Notes: a model not told the origin generated them from the sequence alone. Positions 1-9,260 are shown, counted from the stretch's first letter. The stretch is 64,000 bases of DNA from LMUY01 sp965199005 (GCA_965199005.1 CBDAQK010000006.1:2852001-2916000); one strand, 5' to 3'. Made by a program: numbers and translations.

Positions 1-892
1 GTTCGAAACCAGGCTGCGTGTAGAGGTTCAGCAGCCGGGCGGTATCGCTCCGCACTCGGAACGCGTGGACGGTCCCGCGCGGGATGAACACGAGCGAGCC
101 GCTCTTGAGAAGCTCACGCTTGCCGCCGGCAACGACCTCGACTTCACCCTCAAGCAGATAGAACACCTCGTCGGCATGAACGTGGAGGTGCGGCGGTGCC
201 CCGGTCCCCCGGGGACAGAGCTCCTCGAAGAGCGTGTAGCTTCCGTCCGTGCTGCCGCCTTCGGCGAGAACGGACCAGAGGATGCCATTCGACCAATACG
301 CCGGCGCGGTCGAGACGTGGGAGTGGAACGGCTTGGCCCTGGCACCCGGGAGCGGCTCCGTCGTCATCTTGGCGAGGTCGGGCGGGTCCGCGAACGGCAC
401 GCCCAACACGGGGATCTGGCCGTAGTCGGCGGCAAGCTTGTCCACGAGCGCGCGAGGAGGCATCTTCACCCGGTCGCCCTCCAGGGGAGGCTCGTTGCGC
501 TCCGCGGGTACCCCGACGCCCATGAGCAGCATCTCGAAGCCGGCCGGAAGGTAGAAATTGAGGAACCGGGTTCCGGGTTCGGCCATGAACGCATGCTGGG
601 TGAACCTCGGGACGGCGACGAAGCTGCCCGCCCCGGCCTTGATGGTCTGTCCGCCGGCAAAGAAGTTGCATGCTCCGCTCACGAGATAGAGCCCCTCGTC
701 CTGGGGGTGGGCATGCGTCACCGGCCCCCCGGCGTCCCGCGAGACCACCTCGTCGAGGAAACAGAGCGCGCCGCCGGTCTTCATACCGGTCGCCAGGACA
801 CGCCATAGCAGGCCGATTTGCCAGAAGGCTGGCGCGCTTTCGGCGTTCTCCCAGAAAGGCTGCGCCAGTGATGATGCTGCGTTGAGGGTCAT
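1..892 (-). CDS. Bicupin protein, quercetinase/gentisate-dioxygenase-like (3' end outside window)
   Basis: The reading frame starts at an ATG at 892 and stays open to the left edge, giving at least 297 residues. Two cupin domains can be read. The first contains GGPVTHAHPQDEGLYLVSG and the second HLHVHADEVFYLLEGEVEVV, each followed by a PRGTVHAF-type second motif. The HxH...E...H pattern that binds the metal is therefore present in both halves. Bicupins of this kind are metal-dependent dioxygenases or isomerases acting on aromatic substrates. The exact substrate cannot be read from sequence. The start codon overlaps the stop of a decayed kelch gene (ATGA), so the two were once translationally coupled. 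The nearby aromatic-acid import and ring-cleavage genes suggest the same pathway, which is inference. Confidence 0.8.
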   Translation of the reverse strand, partial: MTLNAASSLAQPFWENAESAPAFWQIGLLWRVLATGMKTGGALCFLDEVVSRDAGGPVTHAHPQDEGLYLVSGACNFFAGGQTIKAGAGSFVAVPRFTQHAFMAEPGTRFLNFYLPAGFEMLLMGVGVPAERNEPPLEGDRVKMPPRALVDKLAADYGQIPVLGVPFADPPDLAKMTTEPLPGARAKPFHSHVSTAPAYWSNGILWSVLAEGGSTDGSYTLFEELCPRGTGAPPHLHVHADEVFYLLEGEVEVVAGGKRELLKSGSLVFIPRGTVHAFRVRSDTARLLNLYTQPGFE

Positions 893-1301
893 ATACCGCT
901 CCCATGAGGTGGTCCGGAAAGGATGCTCGGAAGGCAGGTCAACGTGGAGTGGGCCCGCCCAAAGATCAAAGCCTTCCCCCCGAGGTGCTGGAGGATGGGC
1001 TGACGTGCGGGCTCCGGCATGCCACGTAGCGCGATCCACCGCTCGTCTCAGCTACGAAGCGGTATGCCGTCCCATAGGGAAGCTCGCCGTAGGCGCCGTT
1101 CAGACTGCCGAACAGGTACATGTCACAGTCGTCGGCGGCCCCGATCACTTCACCCATCGCCTTCGGTATCGCCGGAGCCATCTTCCAGGTTTCCGAAGCC
1201 ATCGCCTGCGCGAGCAGCCGTTTCGGGACGGCCGATGCCGGAGCGGCGGCGCCCGCGGCCAGCAACGACCCGCGGCGGTCCATTTGCATGCCCATTCGCA
1301 A
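889..1301 (-). pseudogene. Kelch-repeat protein remnant, frameshifted
   Basis: The first part, from about 1301, encodes a short export-type leader (DRRGSLLAAGAAAPASA) followed by a kelch-like segment ending GTAYRFVAE. The next kelch piece (RWIALRGMPEPARQPIL, then LGGKALIFG) lies in a different frame, so at least one base has been gained or lost near 1,050. The remnant is far shorter than the usual six-bladed kelch propeller of about 300 residues, so large parts are missing. Its final stop codon overlaps the start of the bicupin gene. I see no sign that it makes a functional protein. Confidence 0.6.
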
Positions 1302-1820
1302 TCCTTCACCTCACGGGCTTGGCCAGTCGGATCAGTGACCCACGGGGCTGGCCGATCCCGGGGTAGAAGCCTCCTGCTACCTGGGGATTGTCATCGGCTC
1401 CATTGCTCATTGTCGGATTCCTGCTGCATTCGACGGCCGAGCCATCCCGCGGAGGTCGGAAGAGAGCAATTTGCTTGCTCCGACAGAGGCCGCGCTACGC
1501 CCATCCACCGCTTCGACGCGGCCCGAACCGTGTGCGGTGTCAATCGCCTCCCGACCTATCGACCGCCGGACGCGAGCAAGGCGCCGCCCCGGAGCAATTT
1601 TGGCGGGCGCTGCCCACTCGGCCCACCCGACCTCATCCGGCTGCATTCCACCATCAGGATGTCTTATATCTTCTACGCCGGAAGGGCCGGCGAGCTGGAC
1701 GCGATGGTCAGGCTCCTGGATGCCCTGCTAATCGCAAATCATATCTGTGGGCCGCCGGGCGTTGCCATGTGCTCGCCCGCATGCATCTCGGAGCGCGCCG
1801 GACCGGGGGAAGGGATCCGA
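1302..1820. other. Intergenic stretch without a recognised gene
   Basis: About 520 bases between the end of livF and the kelch remnant. Several short frames are open, but none has a recognisable domain or a convincing ribosome binding site. No clear terminator hairpin or repeat was seen. It probably holds the 3' untranslated end of the liv operon and decayed sequence. Confidence 0.5.
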
Positions 1821-2534
1821 TCAAACGCCGAGATAGAACCGCCGGACGAGCGCGCTGTCCGCCAGCGCTGCCGCGTTCTCGCCCGCAAAGGCGACCTGCC
1901 CGTGGACCAGTACGTAGCCACGGTCGGCGATCCGCACGGCCTCCGTGAAGTTCTGCTCGGCCATCAGCACCGTGAGGCCGAGGCGGAGCTTCAGTTCGTG
2001 GATGCTGGCGATAGTCTGCTTCACCATGATCGGGGCAAGTCCGACTGATGGTTCGTCCACCAGCAGGATGCGTGGAGCGGACATCACCGCGCGTGCGACG
2101 GCCACCATCTGCTGCTCGCCGCCGCTCATGTTGCCGACCAGCTGCCGCCGCCGCTCGCGCAGCTTGGGAAACGTGTCGTAGCAGAACGTCAGGTTCCGCT
2201 TCAGCGCCTCCCGCGCCTGACTCCGATAGGCGCCGAGCACCAGGTTCTCCTCGACCGACAGGCGGGGGAACAGGCGCCGGCCCTCGGGCACCAGCACAAT
2301 TCCGAGGTCCACGATCTCCTCGGTCGTCCGCCCCACCAGGTCAATCCGTCGGCCGTCGATCTCCGCGACCACCGTGCCGCGATCGGGTCTCACAAGTCCC
2401 AGGATGGAGCGCATGACGGTGGTCTTGCCGTTGCCGTTGGTGCCGAGCAGCACCACGGTTTCGCCGGCACCCACCGACAGCGACACCCGGTCCAATACCC
2501 GCACCGCGCCGTAGCCGGCCTCCACGTCAGTCAA
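1821..2534 (-). CDS. livF: Branched-chain amino acid/aromatic acid ABC transporter ATPase LivF
   Basis: Second ATP-binding subunit of a Liv/HAAT-type importer, acting at the cytoplasmic face of the membrane. It shows Walker A (GTNGNGKTT), the Q-loop region, the signature NMSGGEQQM and Walker B (RILLVDEPS). The tail NFTEAVRIADRGYVLVHG is typical of LivF. No ATG fits the domain start (LTDVEAGYGAVRVLD). A TTG at 2534, 22 bases after the livG stop, is the best choice, with CTG at 2540 as alternative. It is the last gene of the operon FAH-VOC-livK-livH-livM-livG-livF. Liv systems beside ring-cleavage genes often import aromatic acids rather than leucine, so the substrate is uncertain. Confidence 0.93.
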   Translation of the reverse strand: MTDVEAGYGAVRVLDRVSLSVGAGETVVLLGTNGNGKTTVMRSILGLVRPDRGTVVAEIDGRRIDLVGRTTEEIVDLGIVLVPEGRRLFPRLSVEENLVLGAYRSQAREALKRNLTFCYDTFPKLRERRRQLVGNMSGGEQQMVAVARAVMSAPRILLVDEPSVGLAPIMVKQTIASIHELKLRLGLTVLMAEQNFTEAVRIADRGYVLVHGQVAFAGENAAALADSALVRRFYLGV

Positions 2535-2556
2535 GTGCAGGGAGCACCGTCCCGGG

Positions 2557-3279
2557 TCAGGTGCCGAGATAGGCCGCCTCCACCTGCTTGTCGGCCAGCA
2601 CCTCGCGCGGCTCCCCATCGGCGATCTTGCGGCCGGCGACCAGCACCATCAAGCGCTGCGAGAAGACGGTGACCGCGCGCATGATGTGCTCGATCATAAT
2701 GATCGCGGTTCCTTCCGCGTTCACTCGAAGCAGAAGTTCCAGGATCTGGTCGACCTCGGAATGCGACAGCCCGGCCATCACCTCGTCGGCGAGCAACAGG
2801 CGCGGGCGGGACGCCATGGCGCGCGCGAGTTCCAGCTTGCGCAAATCGACCTGAGTGAGGCTGCGAGGCAGGGCGAAAGCTTTATCGGCAAGGCCCAACA
2901 GTTGGAGGCACTCCTGCGCGCGCGCCTCAGCCGCGGCGCGAGCCTGCGCGTCAGCGCCGAACCGCAAGGGTACGATCACGTTCTCCAGCACACTCAAGCT
3001 GCGGAACGGACGCGGCAGCTGGAACGTTCGGGACAGGCCAGCATGCGCCCGACGGTGCGGCGGCAACCGGTGCAACGTTCGCCCGGCGAACACCACCTCG
3101 CCCGAGTAATGGGCGAAGTCGCCCGCGATGCAGTTCACGAAGGTGCTTTTGCCCGAGCCATTTGGGCCGATCAGACCGAGCCGTTCGCCCGGCGCGACTT
3201 CGACATCGATTCCGGCCAGCGCGACGAACCCGCCGAACCGTTTGCCGAGTTGACTGACGGAGAGCAGCAGGCCCGTCAT
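2557..3279 (-). CDS. livG: Liv-type ABC transporter ATPase LivG
   Basis: First ATPase of the importer, 240 residues. Walker A is GPNGSGKST. The LivG-type helical insert follows (GLSRTFQLPRPFRSLSVLEN). Walker B reads RLLLADEVMAGLS and the H-loop is MIEHIM. The canonical LSGGQ signature is replaced by SLTQVDLRKLELARA, as in many LivG proteins (the usual form is LxxGxQRxLEIARA), but here the glycine is absent, which is slightly unusual. The ATG at 3279 overlaps the livM stop (ATGA), so the genes are translationally coupled. Confidence 0.93.
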   Translation of the reverse strand: MTGLLLSVSQLGKRFGGFVALAGIDVEVAPGERLGLIGPNGSGKSTFVNCIAGDFAHYSGEVVFAGRTLHRLPPHRRAHAGLSRTFQLPRPFRSLSVLENVIVPLRFGADAQARAAAEARAQECLQLLGLADKAFALPRSLTQVDLRKLELARAMASRPRLLLADEVMAGLSHSEVDQILELLLRVNAEGTAIIMIEHIMRAVTVFSQRLMVLVAGRKIADGEPREVLADKQVEAAYLGT

Positions 3280-4235
3280 GACGCGCGCCGCCTCCGCGCC
3301 AGCAGGCCGAGAATACCGTTCGGTGCCGCGGCCACGAAGCCGACCAACACCAGCCCGACGATCAGCAGGTTGGCAGAGGACGAGATTGTCACTGTGGCGG
3401 CCTGTTGGATGGTGCTGAGCAGCAATGCGCCGACCACAGGGCCGATCCAGCTGCGCGTGCCGCCGATCAGCGGCATTGCCATGGCGTTCACCGATATGGC
3501 GAGCGCGAATGCCGAGTCCGGGTTGAGGAACGAGGTGTAGAAGGGGAACGGTGCCCCGGCCATGCCCAAGAGCGCGCCGCTGATCGTGGTCGCGACGAGT
3601 TTGAGGCGCAGCGTAGGCACCCCGCAGGCCGCCGCCGCACGCTCGTCGTCTCGGATCGCGGTGAGGCCAAGCCCGAGGCGGGATTTCTCGATCGCCCGCG
3701 CGATGCCGACTGCCGCGATCGCGATCACGAGCATGACGCCGATCAGGTACTCGCCGTAGCTGGCGAACGGCGCAACGTCGCGCGGTCGCACCAGGTAGGC
3801 GCCGCTTGACCCGCCGACGTAGCGCCAATTGACCACCAGCGTCTGCAGCAGCACCGCAAGCGACAGCGTGGCGATCGAGAAGTAGACGCCGCGCAGCCGC
3901 AGGGCGAGATAGCCTGTGCCCAGGCCCAGCAATCCGCTCACGCAGGCACCCGCGAGGATGCACGCTGGCAGGTCGAGGTCCGCCGCCTTGTGGAGTGCCA
4001 CCGTCGTGTAGGCACCCGCGGCAAAGAAAGCCGCGGCTCCGAAATTCACGTAGCCGGCGTAGCCCCCAAGCACGTTCCAGGCCGTCGCCAACACGACGGA
4101 TTGCAAAATGACGTAGCCGAGGAAGTAACCATACTGGTTGCCGACACCGCGCAGAGCCAGCAGCACGGCAAACCCTGCGAGCAGCGAGATGACCGTGAAG
4201 GCCACCGGCCCGACGCTAGCTCCGCGGCCCGTCAC
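3276..4235 (-). CDS. livM: Liv-type ABC transporter permease LivM
   Basis: Inner-membrane permease of about 319 residues with eight to ten hydrophobic segments. The family hallmark region is visible (GYVNFGAAAFFAAGAY, then AIRDDERAAAACGV, the EAA-like loop that contacts the ATPase). A GTG at 4235 overlaps the livH stop (GTGA) and leads directly into the first membrane segment. The open frame extends about 26 residues further upstream, but that part lies inside livH and lacks membrane character. It pairs with LivH to form the channel. Confidence 0.92.
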   Translation of the reverse strand: MTGRGASVGPVAFTVISLLAGFAVLLALRGVGNQYGYFLGYVILQSVVLATAWNVLGGYAGYVNFGAAAFFAAGAYTTVALHKAADLDLPACILAGACVSGLLGLGTGYLALRLRGVYFSIATLSLAVLLQTLVVNWRYVGGSSGAYLVRPRDVAPFASYGEYLIGVMLVIAIAAVGIARAIEKSRLGLGLTAIRDDERAAAACGVPTLRLKLVATTISGALLGMAGAPFPFYTSFLNPDSAFALAISVNAMAMPLIGGTRSWIGPVVGALLLSTIQQAATVTISSSANLLIVGLVLVGFVAAAPNGILGLLARRRRAS

Positions 4236-5113
4236 GTGGTTGTTCCGAACAGGCCCTGCGGACGGACCGCGAGCACGAGCAGCAGCAGCCCGAAGGCGAC
4301 GGCGGGCGACCATGACGGCCCAAACAGCGTGGCGGTCACGTTCTCAATTACCCCGAACGCCAGCGCGGCCAGCACACATCCCCCTAGGCTACCCAGGCCG
4401 CCCAAGATCACGATGGCGAAGACCCGGCCGATGAACACCTGCCCGGAGGCCGGCTCGACCGGTTGGATGACCACCAGCGCGCCGCCGGCAAGGCAGGCGA
4501 AGGCGGTGGACAGGCCGAACGCGATGCGTTTGATGCGCACGGGGTCGATCGCGAGGAAGCGCAAGGCGGCACCGTCCTGCGCCACGGCGCTTATGGCCCG
4601 CCCGATGAAGCTGTATTTCAGGAACGCTAGCAGACCCGCAATCGCCAGCAACGAACCGCCCGCCGGCAGCAGCATGCGAAGCGGCAAGTTTAATGGCCCG
4701 ACATCTACGCTCGCCGACGCATAGGGTACGTCGACGAAGCGCTGGTCCGGCCCGAAGCTGATGGCGAGCCCGACCTCGATGACGAACATGATGCCGAAAA
4801 AGAAGGCGAGACCCTGAATTGCCTCATCACCGCGCCGCTCGAAGAACCGCCAATAGGCGGAGTAGAGCAGCATCCCGGCCGCCCAGCACAGCGGAGCGAG
4901 CAACAGCGCGGCGAGCAGCGGATCGAGCCCGGTGGCACCGCACAGCGCCACCACGGCGAACGACCCCAGCACCATCATCGCGGGATGCGCGATGTTGACG
5001 ATGTCGAGCATGCCGAAGGAGATCGCGAGCCCCACGGACGCCACCATGTAAAGGCAACCGAGCAGCAAGCCCGACGTGACGGCATCGAGCAGCAAGCTGA
5101 AGTCGAATTCCAT
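4232..5113 (-). CDS. livH: Liv-type ABC transporter permease LivH
   Basis: Second inner-membrane permease, 293 residues, about eight hydrophobic helices. Family signatures include GMLDIVNIAHPAMMVLG near the N-terminus and AVAQDGAALRFLAIDPVR, the cytoplasmic loop that docks on the ATPase. The ATG at 5113 is 17 bases from the stop of the binding-protein gene. The overlap with livM (GTGA) supports one transcript and matched expression of the two permeases. Confidence 0.92.
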   Translation of the reverse strand: MEFDFSLLLDAVTSGLLLGCLYMVASVGLAISFGMLDIVNIAHPAMMVLGSFAVVALCGATGLDPLLAALLLAPLCWAAGMLLYSAYWRFFERRGDEAIQGLAFFFGIMFVIEVGLAISFGPDQRFVDVPYASASVDVGPLNLPLRMLLPAGGSLLAIAGLLAFLKYSFIGRAISAVAQDGAALRFLAIDPVRIKRIAFGLSTAFACLAGGALVVIQPVEPASGQVFIGRVFAIVILGGLGSLGGCVLAALAFGVIENVTATLFGPSWSPAVAFGLLLLVLAVRPQGLFGTTT

Positions 5114-5130
5114 AACGGTCTACCGCCGGC

Positions 5131-6396
5131 TTAGGCTGTCGGGTAAGGGGTGCGCAGTGTGCCCGAGCGATAGGTCTCCGGATACAGGATGACCTCGGTT
5201 CCCGGGCGCTTGAACTGCTCGAGGTCGCTGCCCTCAATGCCCTGGAACTGAACGTAGAGGTTACGCGGCTCCGCCCATTCGCCAGCCGCGTCAAAACGGA
5301 GTTTGCCGACGATGGTATCGAACTCGGCGGAGTGGAACGCCGCGCCGATCGCCTTCTGGTCAAGACTGCCGACCCTGCGTACCGCCTGTTCGAGAACTTG
5401 CATCTGCGCAAACGCCATCGGCGGTGCATACAGTCCAAGTGGGTCGGCCTTCTCACGCGACGCAGCCTCGCGGTAGCGCGTGAGGAAGGCGGTGACGCCC
5501 GGGAAGTTCATCGTCGGTTCCGGCGCGTAGACGTCCCAGAAAACCAGGTTGTTGAGCAGTGGACCAAGCTGCTGCTTCAGCGCAGTCACCTGGGGACCGA
5601 TCATTCCGCCGCCCAGCACGGTCGCCTTCAGCTTCAGTTCGGCGGCTGCACGCAGGAGCCCGGAGCAATCGGGCGGATAAGTGCCGAAATAGACCACATC
5701 GGCCCGCGAGGACTGGATCGAGCGGATGATCGGCGTGAAGTCGACGGTGCTCGGCGGGTAGGCACGGTCGTACACCACCCGCATCCCGTGCAGCTTGGCC
5801 TGCGTCCGGGCGCTGTCCATGCCGAGCTGCGGGAAATCGGCATCCACACCCGCGATGGCGACCGTCTTGGGCGTCGGCTGCGCGGAGGCCGCGATGTCGA
5901 AGAAGCCTTTGGCGAAGGTGGTTCGCGCGTCACCTCCGCTAACGCTCATGTTCACGCAGCGGTCGTAACGGAAGCTGTCGTTCGTGCCGGCACCGAACAG
6001 GGTCACAAACGCCATCTCGCGTTGCATTACGATGGGCATGGCAGGCGCGATCACAACGGTCGAGTAGCCGGACACCACGAGGTCGACCTTGTCGACTTCC
6101 AGCAGCTTCGTATAGATGCTCGGTATCTGCGAGGGCGTGCTCTGGTCGTCGTAATAGACGAGTTGCACCGGCCGGCCGAGGAGCCCGCCCGATTCGTTCA
6201 CCCCAGCCGCCCAGATTTGATGTGCCAGCAGCGAGGGGCGGCCGTTGCCCGCGAGGCCCCCGGTGAGCGCCATGGAATAGCCGATCTTGATCGGGTTACC
6301 CGACGCTGCCGTCGTTTGCCCAAAGGCTCGCTGCGCCAACAGGCCGGCTGCTCCGACTGCGGCTATGCCAAGATTACGTCTGCTGATGGCCGTCAT
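5131..6396 (-). CDS. ABC transporter substrate-binding protein, type I periplasmic (LivK-like)
   Basis: Secreted ligand-binding subunit of the importer, 421 residues. The leader MTAISRRNLGIAAVGAAG has a twin-arginine-like start and ends near QRAFGQ. The mature part begins with IKIGYSMALTGGLAGNG, typical of the leucine/amide-binding fold. An upstream in-frame start at 6444 exists, but 6396 has a clear GGAGG ribosome site. This branch of the family binds amides, aromatic acids or amino acids; the ligand cannot be told from sequence. Position between the VOC gene and livH suggests uptake of the aromatic compound degraded by the upstream enzymes. Confidence 0.88.
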   Translation of the reverse strand: MTAISRRNLGIAAVGAAGLLAQRAFGQTTAASGNPIKIGYSMALTGGLAGNGRPSLLAHQIWAAGVNESGGLLGRPVQLVYYDDQSTPSQIPSIYTKLLEVDKVDLVVSGYSTVVIAPAMPIVMQREMAFVTLFGAGTNDSFRYDRCVNMSVSGGDARTTFAKGFFDIAASAQPTPKTVAIAGVDADFPQLGMDSARTQAKLHGMRVVYDRAYPPSTVDFTPIIRSIQSSRADVVYFGTYPPDCSGLLRAAAELKLKATVLGGGMIGPQVTALKQQLGPLLNNLVFWDVYAPEPTMNFPGVTAFLTRYREAASREKADPLGLYAPPMAFAQMQVLEQAVRRVGSLDQKAIGAAFHSAEFDTIVGKLRFDAAGEWAEPRNLYVQFQGIEGSDLEQFKRPGTEVILYPETYRSGTLRTPYPTA

Positions 6397-6526
6397 GGGC
6401 GTCCTCCATCCTTTTATGGATCCACCCGTGATGGCTGGAGGCACGAGTGTTAGTTATTATGCGCATCCAGCCGTTCCGGGACGATAAGTCGTTCCCGCAT
6501 GCAGCCATTCCCGAGCCGTCAGCAGG

Positions 6527-7486
6527 TCATGCCTCGATTTCGTAGTTGCGGACGAAATCCGCCGGCGGCGTCGGACCCCACAGGTAGAACGAGTCTTCGC
6601 CGGCATGTTCGCCCGGCGCCCAGTCCACATCGACCGGAATGTAATCCATGTCGGCCGAGTATTCCGAATAGCTGCCCCAAGGGTCGCGAACGTAGTGGAA
6701 GTAGTTGGCGCCCAGCACGTGACGGCCCAGGCCCCACCCGGCCTCGAAACCCCTCTTGGCCATCTGCATCGCGCCGAGGCCGACATCCTGGACCGCGCTC
6801 ACGTCCCAGCTGCAATGATGGAGCCCTGCCCCAACCGAGCGGGCGAACGCAACCATGTGGTGGTCGCTCCCATGGACGCCGTGCATGAAAGCGATGTTTC
6901 CCTCGGATGCGTCGGACAGGCGCAGCCCGAGGACTTTCGAGTAGAACAGGACGGCTGCTGCCACATCCCCGGTGTACAACGCCACATGGGCAAGGCGTCG
7001 GGGCCGGATCGAAGGTGCGCGGGACCTCGGCACCGTCCCGTGGACGCCAGGCGGACCGGAGGCGGTGGTGAACGTCGACTTGCCATTCGGCGAGGATTTC
7101 TCCGCGGCGCGGATCTCGATCGGCGTGCCCTCATAGTCCCGGAACCACAAGCCGTTGGATTCGAAGCCCGGCGGTGAAGGCAGGCGCTCGACATTCAAAG
7201 ATGACAGATGGGCTCGGAAGCGCGGCAGGTCGTCCTCGAACGCCCCGAAAGAAAGATAATGCAGCTTCTTGCGGGGCCCTTCGCTCAAAGTACCCCAACA
7301 GTGGCTGTGTCCGGCGGTGTGAAGCGCCAGCCGGTTGCCTTGCTGCCGGACTTCGAGCCCGAACGACTCGTAAAAGATTTTTGCTTGCTCCAGGTCGGGC
7401 ACCGTGAGGCTGAAATGGTCGAGTGAGTGGATGCCGAGAACACCCGGCCGCCGTACCGCCTCGCGGAAGCCCCTGATATGAGTCAT
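6527..7486 (-). CDS. VOC-family extradiol ring-cleavage dioxygenase (catechol 2,3-dioxygenase-like)
   Basis: A 319-residue protein with two vicinal-oxygen-chelate domains. The N-terminal one starts SLDHFSLTVPDLEQAK, and the C-terminal catalytic one RRLAHVALYTGDVAAAVLFY. The three expected iron ligands of type I extradiol dioxygenases can be pointed to: His in AHVALY, His in DHHMVAFARS and Glu in YSEYSADMDY. These enzymes open catechol-type rings beside the hydroxyls using Fe(II) and O2. The gene lies 44 bases after the FAH-fold gene and just before the transporter, a classic meta-cleavage arrangement. The physiological catechol is not known. Confidence 0.85.
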   Translation of the reverse strand: MTHIRGFREAVRRPGVLGIHSLDHFSLTVPDLEQAKIFYESFGLEVRQQGNRLALHTAGHSHCWGTLSEGPRKKLHYLSFGAFEDDLPRFRAHLSSLNVERLPSPPGFESNGLWFRDYEGTPIEIRAAEKSSPNGKSTFTTASGPPGVHGTVPRSRAPSIRPRRLAHVALYTGDVAAAVLFYSKVLGLRLSDASEGNIAFMHGVHGSDHHMVAFARSVGAGLHHCSWDVSAVQDVGLGAMQMAKRGFEAGWGLGRHVLGANYFHYVRDPWGSYSEYSADMDYIPVDVDWAPGEHAGEDSFYLWGPTPPADFVRNYEIEA

Positions 7487-7530
7487 GTCGTCGCTCCCCT
7501 TCCTAGGCCGACTGCCGGGCCCTGCCCCGC

Positions 7531-8406
7531 CTACGCCCGTGTCGTCGCGACCTCGTCCCGGACCGGGTTGCGCAGGATGCCGATGCCCTCGATCTCCACT
7601 TCGCAGACGTCGCCGTGCTTCATGAACAAGGGCGGCTTCCGCGCAGCGCCTACGCCGGACGGCGTGCCGGTGACGATGATGTCGCCCGGCGCCAAGGTGA
7701 TGCCGACGGAGATGGCGGACACCAACGTCGCCACGTCGAAAATCAGATCGTCCGTCGAGGCACTCTGCACCGTATGGCCGTTCAGGCGTGTCTCGATCTT
7801 CAGGCCCTTGGCGCCGGGCGGCAGCTCGTCCGCGGTGACGAAGGACGGTCCGAACGCTCCCGTGCCGTCGAAGTTCTTGCCCATGGTCCACTGGCTGGTG
7901 CGGAGTTGGTAGTCGCGGACAGAGCCGTCGTTGAATATGGAGTAGCCGGCCACGTGGTCCAAAGCCCGTTCCGGCGCGATGCGTCGTCCGCCCATCCCGA
8001 TCACCGCGACCAGTTCGCCTTCGTAGTCGAACTTCTGGGATTCGGGTGGCCGTAACAGGGCGGCTCCGTGGCCGATCAGACTTGAAGGAAATCGGGCGAA
8101 CAGCGCCGGTGCATCGGGAACAGCCATGCTGCTTTCCGCGGCGTGATCGAGGTAATTGAGCCCGACGCAGATGATCTTGCCCCGGGCGGCTAACGGCGGC
8201 AGCAGCGACACCGTATCGAGGTCGACTGCTCTTCCGGTGGTCAGGGCGACGCTGGCGGCCCGGAGGCCCGATGAACCAAGTCCGACGATCGTGTCCAGCG
8301 GTCCGGGATAACCGGATTGGTCGTCGTCCAGCCCAAGGTAGGTCCCGTCGGCAGACAAGACGGCGAGACCGCACCGGCCCTGCTGGAAATACGTGACGAA
8401 ACGCAT
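7531..8406 (-). CDS. Fumarylacetoacetate hydrolase-family protein
   Basis: A 291-residue FAH-fold enzyme. The core begins KIICVGLNYLDHAAE, continues with the metal-binding DYEGELVAVIG (ExE pair) and the GYSIFNDGSVRDYQ aspartate, and ends ITLAPGDIIVTGTPSGVG. The family hydrolyses or decarboxylates C-C bonds in ring-cleavage products (fumarylpyruvate, 2-hydroxyhepta-2,4-diene-1,7-dioate, oxaloacetate). Beside an extradiol dioxygenase, an acylpyruvase or HHDD-type role is likely. The ATG at 8406 (MRFVTYF) is chosen because the upstream extension has no homology character. It is the first gene of the operon and diverges from a GntR regulator. Confidence 0.88.
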   Translation of the reverse strand: MRFVTYFQQGRCGLAVLSADGTYLGLDDDQSGYPGPLDTIVGLGSSGLRAASVALTTGRAVDLDTVSLLPPLAARGKIICVGLNYLDHAAESSMAVPDAPALFARFPSSLIGHGAALLRPPESQKFDYEGELVAVIGMGGRRIAPERALDHVAGYSIFNDGSVRDYQLRTSQWTMGKNFDGTGAFGPSFVTADELPPGAKGLKIETRLNGHTVQSASTDDLIFDVATLVSAISVGITLAPGDIIVTGTPSGVGAARKPPLFMKHGDVCEVEIEGIGILRNPVRDEVATTRA

Positions 8407-8507
8407 CGCTTCCCTCGTCGTCTTCTTGCTGTCACTTAACCACGTTTTATGCACAGGTCAATGGAAAATGCACTTTCTTCCGTGGGCTCATCGTGTAGGT
8501 TGGATGT
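8407..8507. promoter_or_regulatory. Divergent promoter region between catabolic operon and GntR gene
   Basis: A 101-base AT-richer gap between divergent genes. It contains two copies of ATGCAC in T/A-rich context (8449-8454 and 8467-8472) 18 bases apart, a possible repressor-binding arrangement. FCD-type GntR proteins usually bind in such divergent gaps. The assignment rests on position; no consensus operator was proven. Confidence 0.4.
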
Positions 8508-9260
8508 ATGGCCGTCACCCCGTCCCTTTCGACACAGGCGACGCCAGTCGCGTCCCGCCACGTGTCGCTGACCGAGAGCGTGTACGCTTCGCTACGCTCG
8601 GAGCTTCTGGCTTGCCGCCTTGTACCCGGGCAGAAACTGAAGATTGACGAGCTGTGCCGATCGATGTCGTCGGGGTCGAGCGCCGTGCGGGAAGCGCTGT
8701 CCCGCTTGACCTCGGAAGGGTTCGTGATCCTGACACCGCAGCGCGGGTTCCGCGTGGCGCCCTTGTCGATCGACGACCTGCTCGACCTGACGCGAACCCG
8801 CCAGCAGATCGAGGCGCTATGCATCCGCGGTGCCATCGCGCATGGCGGCGTGGAATGGGAAACCCAGCTTGTGGCGGCCCTGCACCGAATGTCCCGGACT
8901 CCGGAGGCTGAAATGGGTGACATCAGACGTTACAGCGACGCTTTCGACGAGGCCCACACCACGTTTCACCAGGCACTGGTCGACGCTTGTGAGAGCAGCT
9001 GGCTGCTCAAGCTGCGCGGTATCGTCTTCACACAGTCCGAGCGCTACCGCCGTCTCTCACGCCCACTGGCGAAGACGGGACGCAACCTGGATGCCGAGCA
9101 TCGCGGGATAGTCGAGGCGGCCCTGGCCAGGGATGCCGAAAGATGCGTCATGCTGATGGACGAGCATATCGGGCTGACAACGCGCATCCTGATCGAGGCG
9201 GGCGCGCAGGAGTTCGAAGGGCCCGTCCACCGCGCCAGGCGTCCTTCGAACGCGAAATAA
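8508..9260 (+). CDS. GntR-family regulator, FadR/FCD subfamily
   Basis: A 250-residue regulator. The N-terminal winged helix-turn-helix runs from about residue 20 to 85 (SVYASLRSELLACRLVPGQ, then SSAVREALSRLTSEGFV). A C-terminal all-helical FCD effector domain follows, with the metal/ligand histidines expected in AHTTFHQALV and AEHRGIVEAAL. FCD proteins bind small carboxylates and usually repress the neighbouring catabolic operon until the inducer appears. Divergent orientation to the FAH-VOC-Liv operon makes that operon the likely target. Confidence 0.88.
   Translation: MAVTPSLSTQATPVASRHVSLTESVYASLRSELLACRLVPGQKLKIDELCRSMSSGSSAVREALSRLTSEGFVILTPQRGFRVAPLSIDDLLDLTRTRQQIEALCIRGAIAHGGVEWETQLVAALHRMSRTPEAEMGDIRRYSDAFDEAHTTFHQALVDACESSWLLKLRGIVFTQSERYRRLSRPLAKTGRNLDAEHRGIVEAALARDAERCVMLMDEHIGLTTRILIEAGAQEFEGPVHRARRPSNAK

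Noticed and set aside
65..808. Long plus-strand open frame opposite the bicupin gene
   Set aside because: It is the antisense shadow of the bicupin coding strand; high GC keeps many opposite frames open throughout this window.
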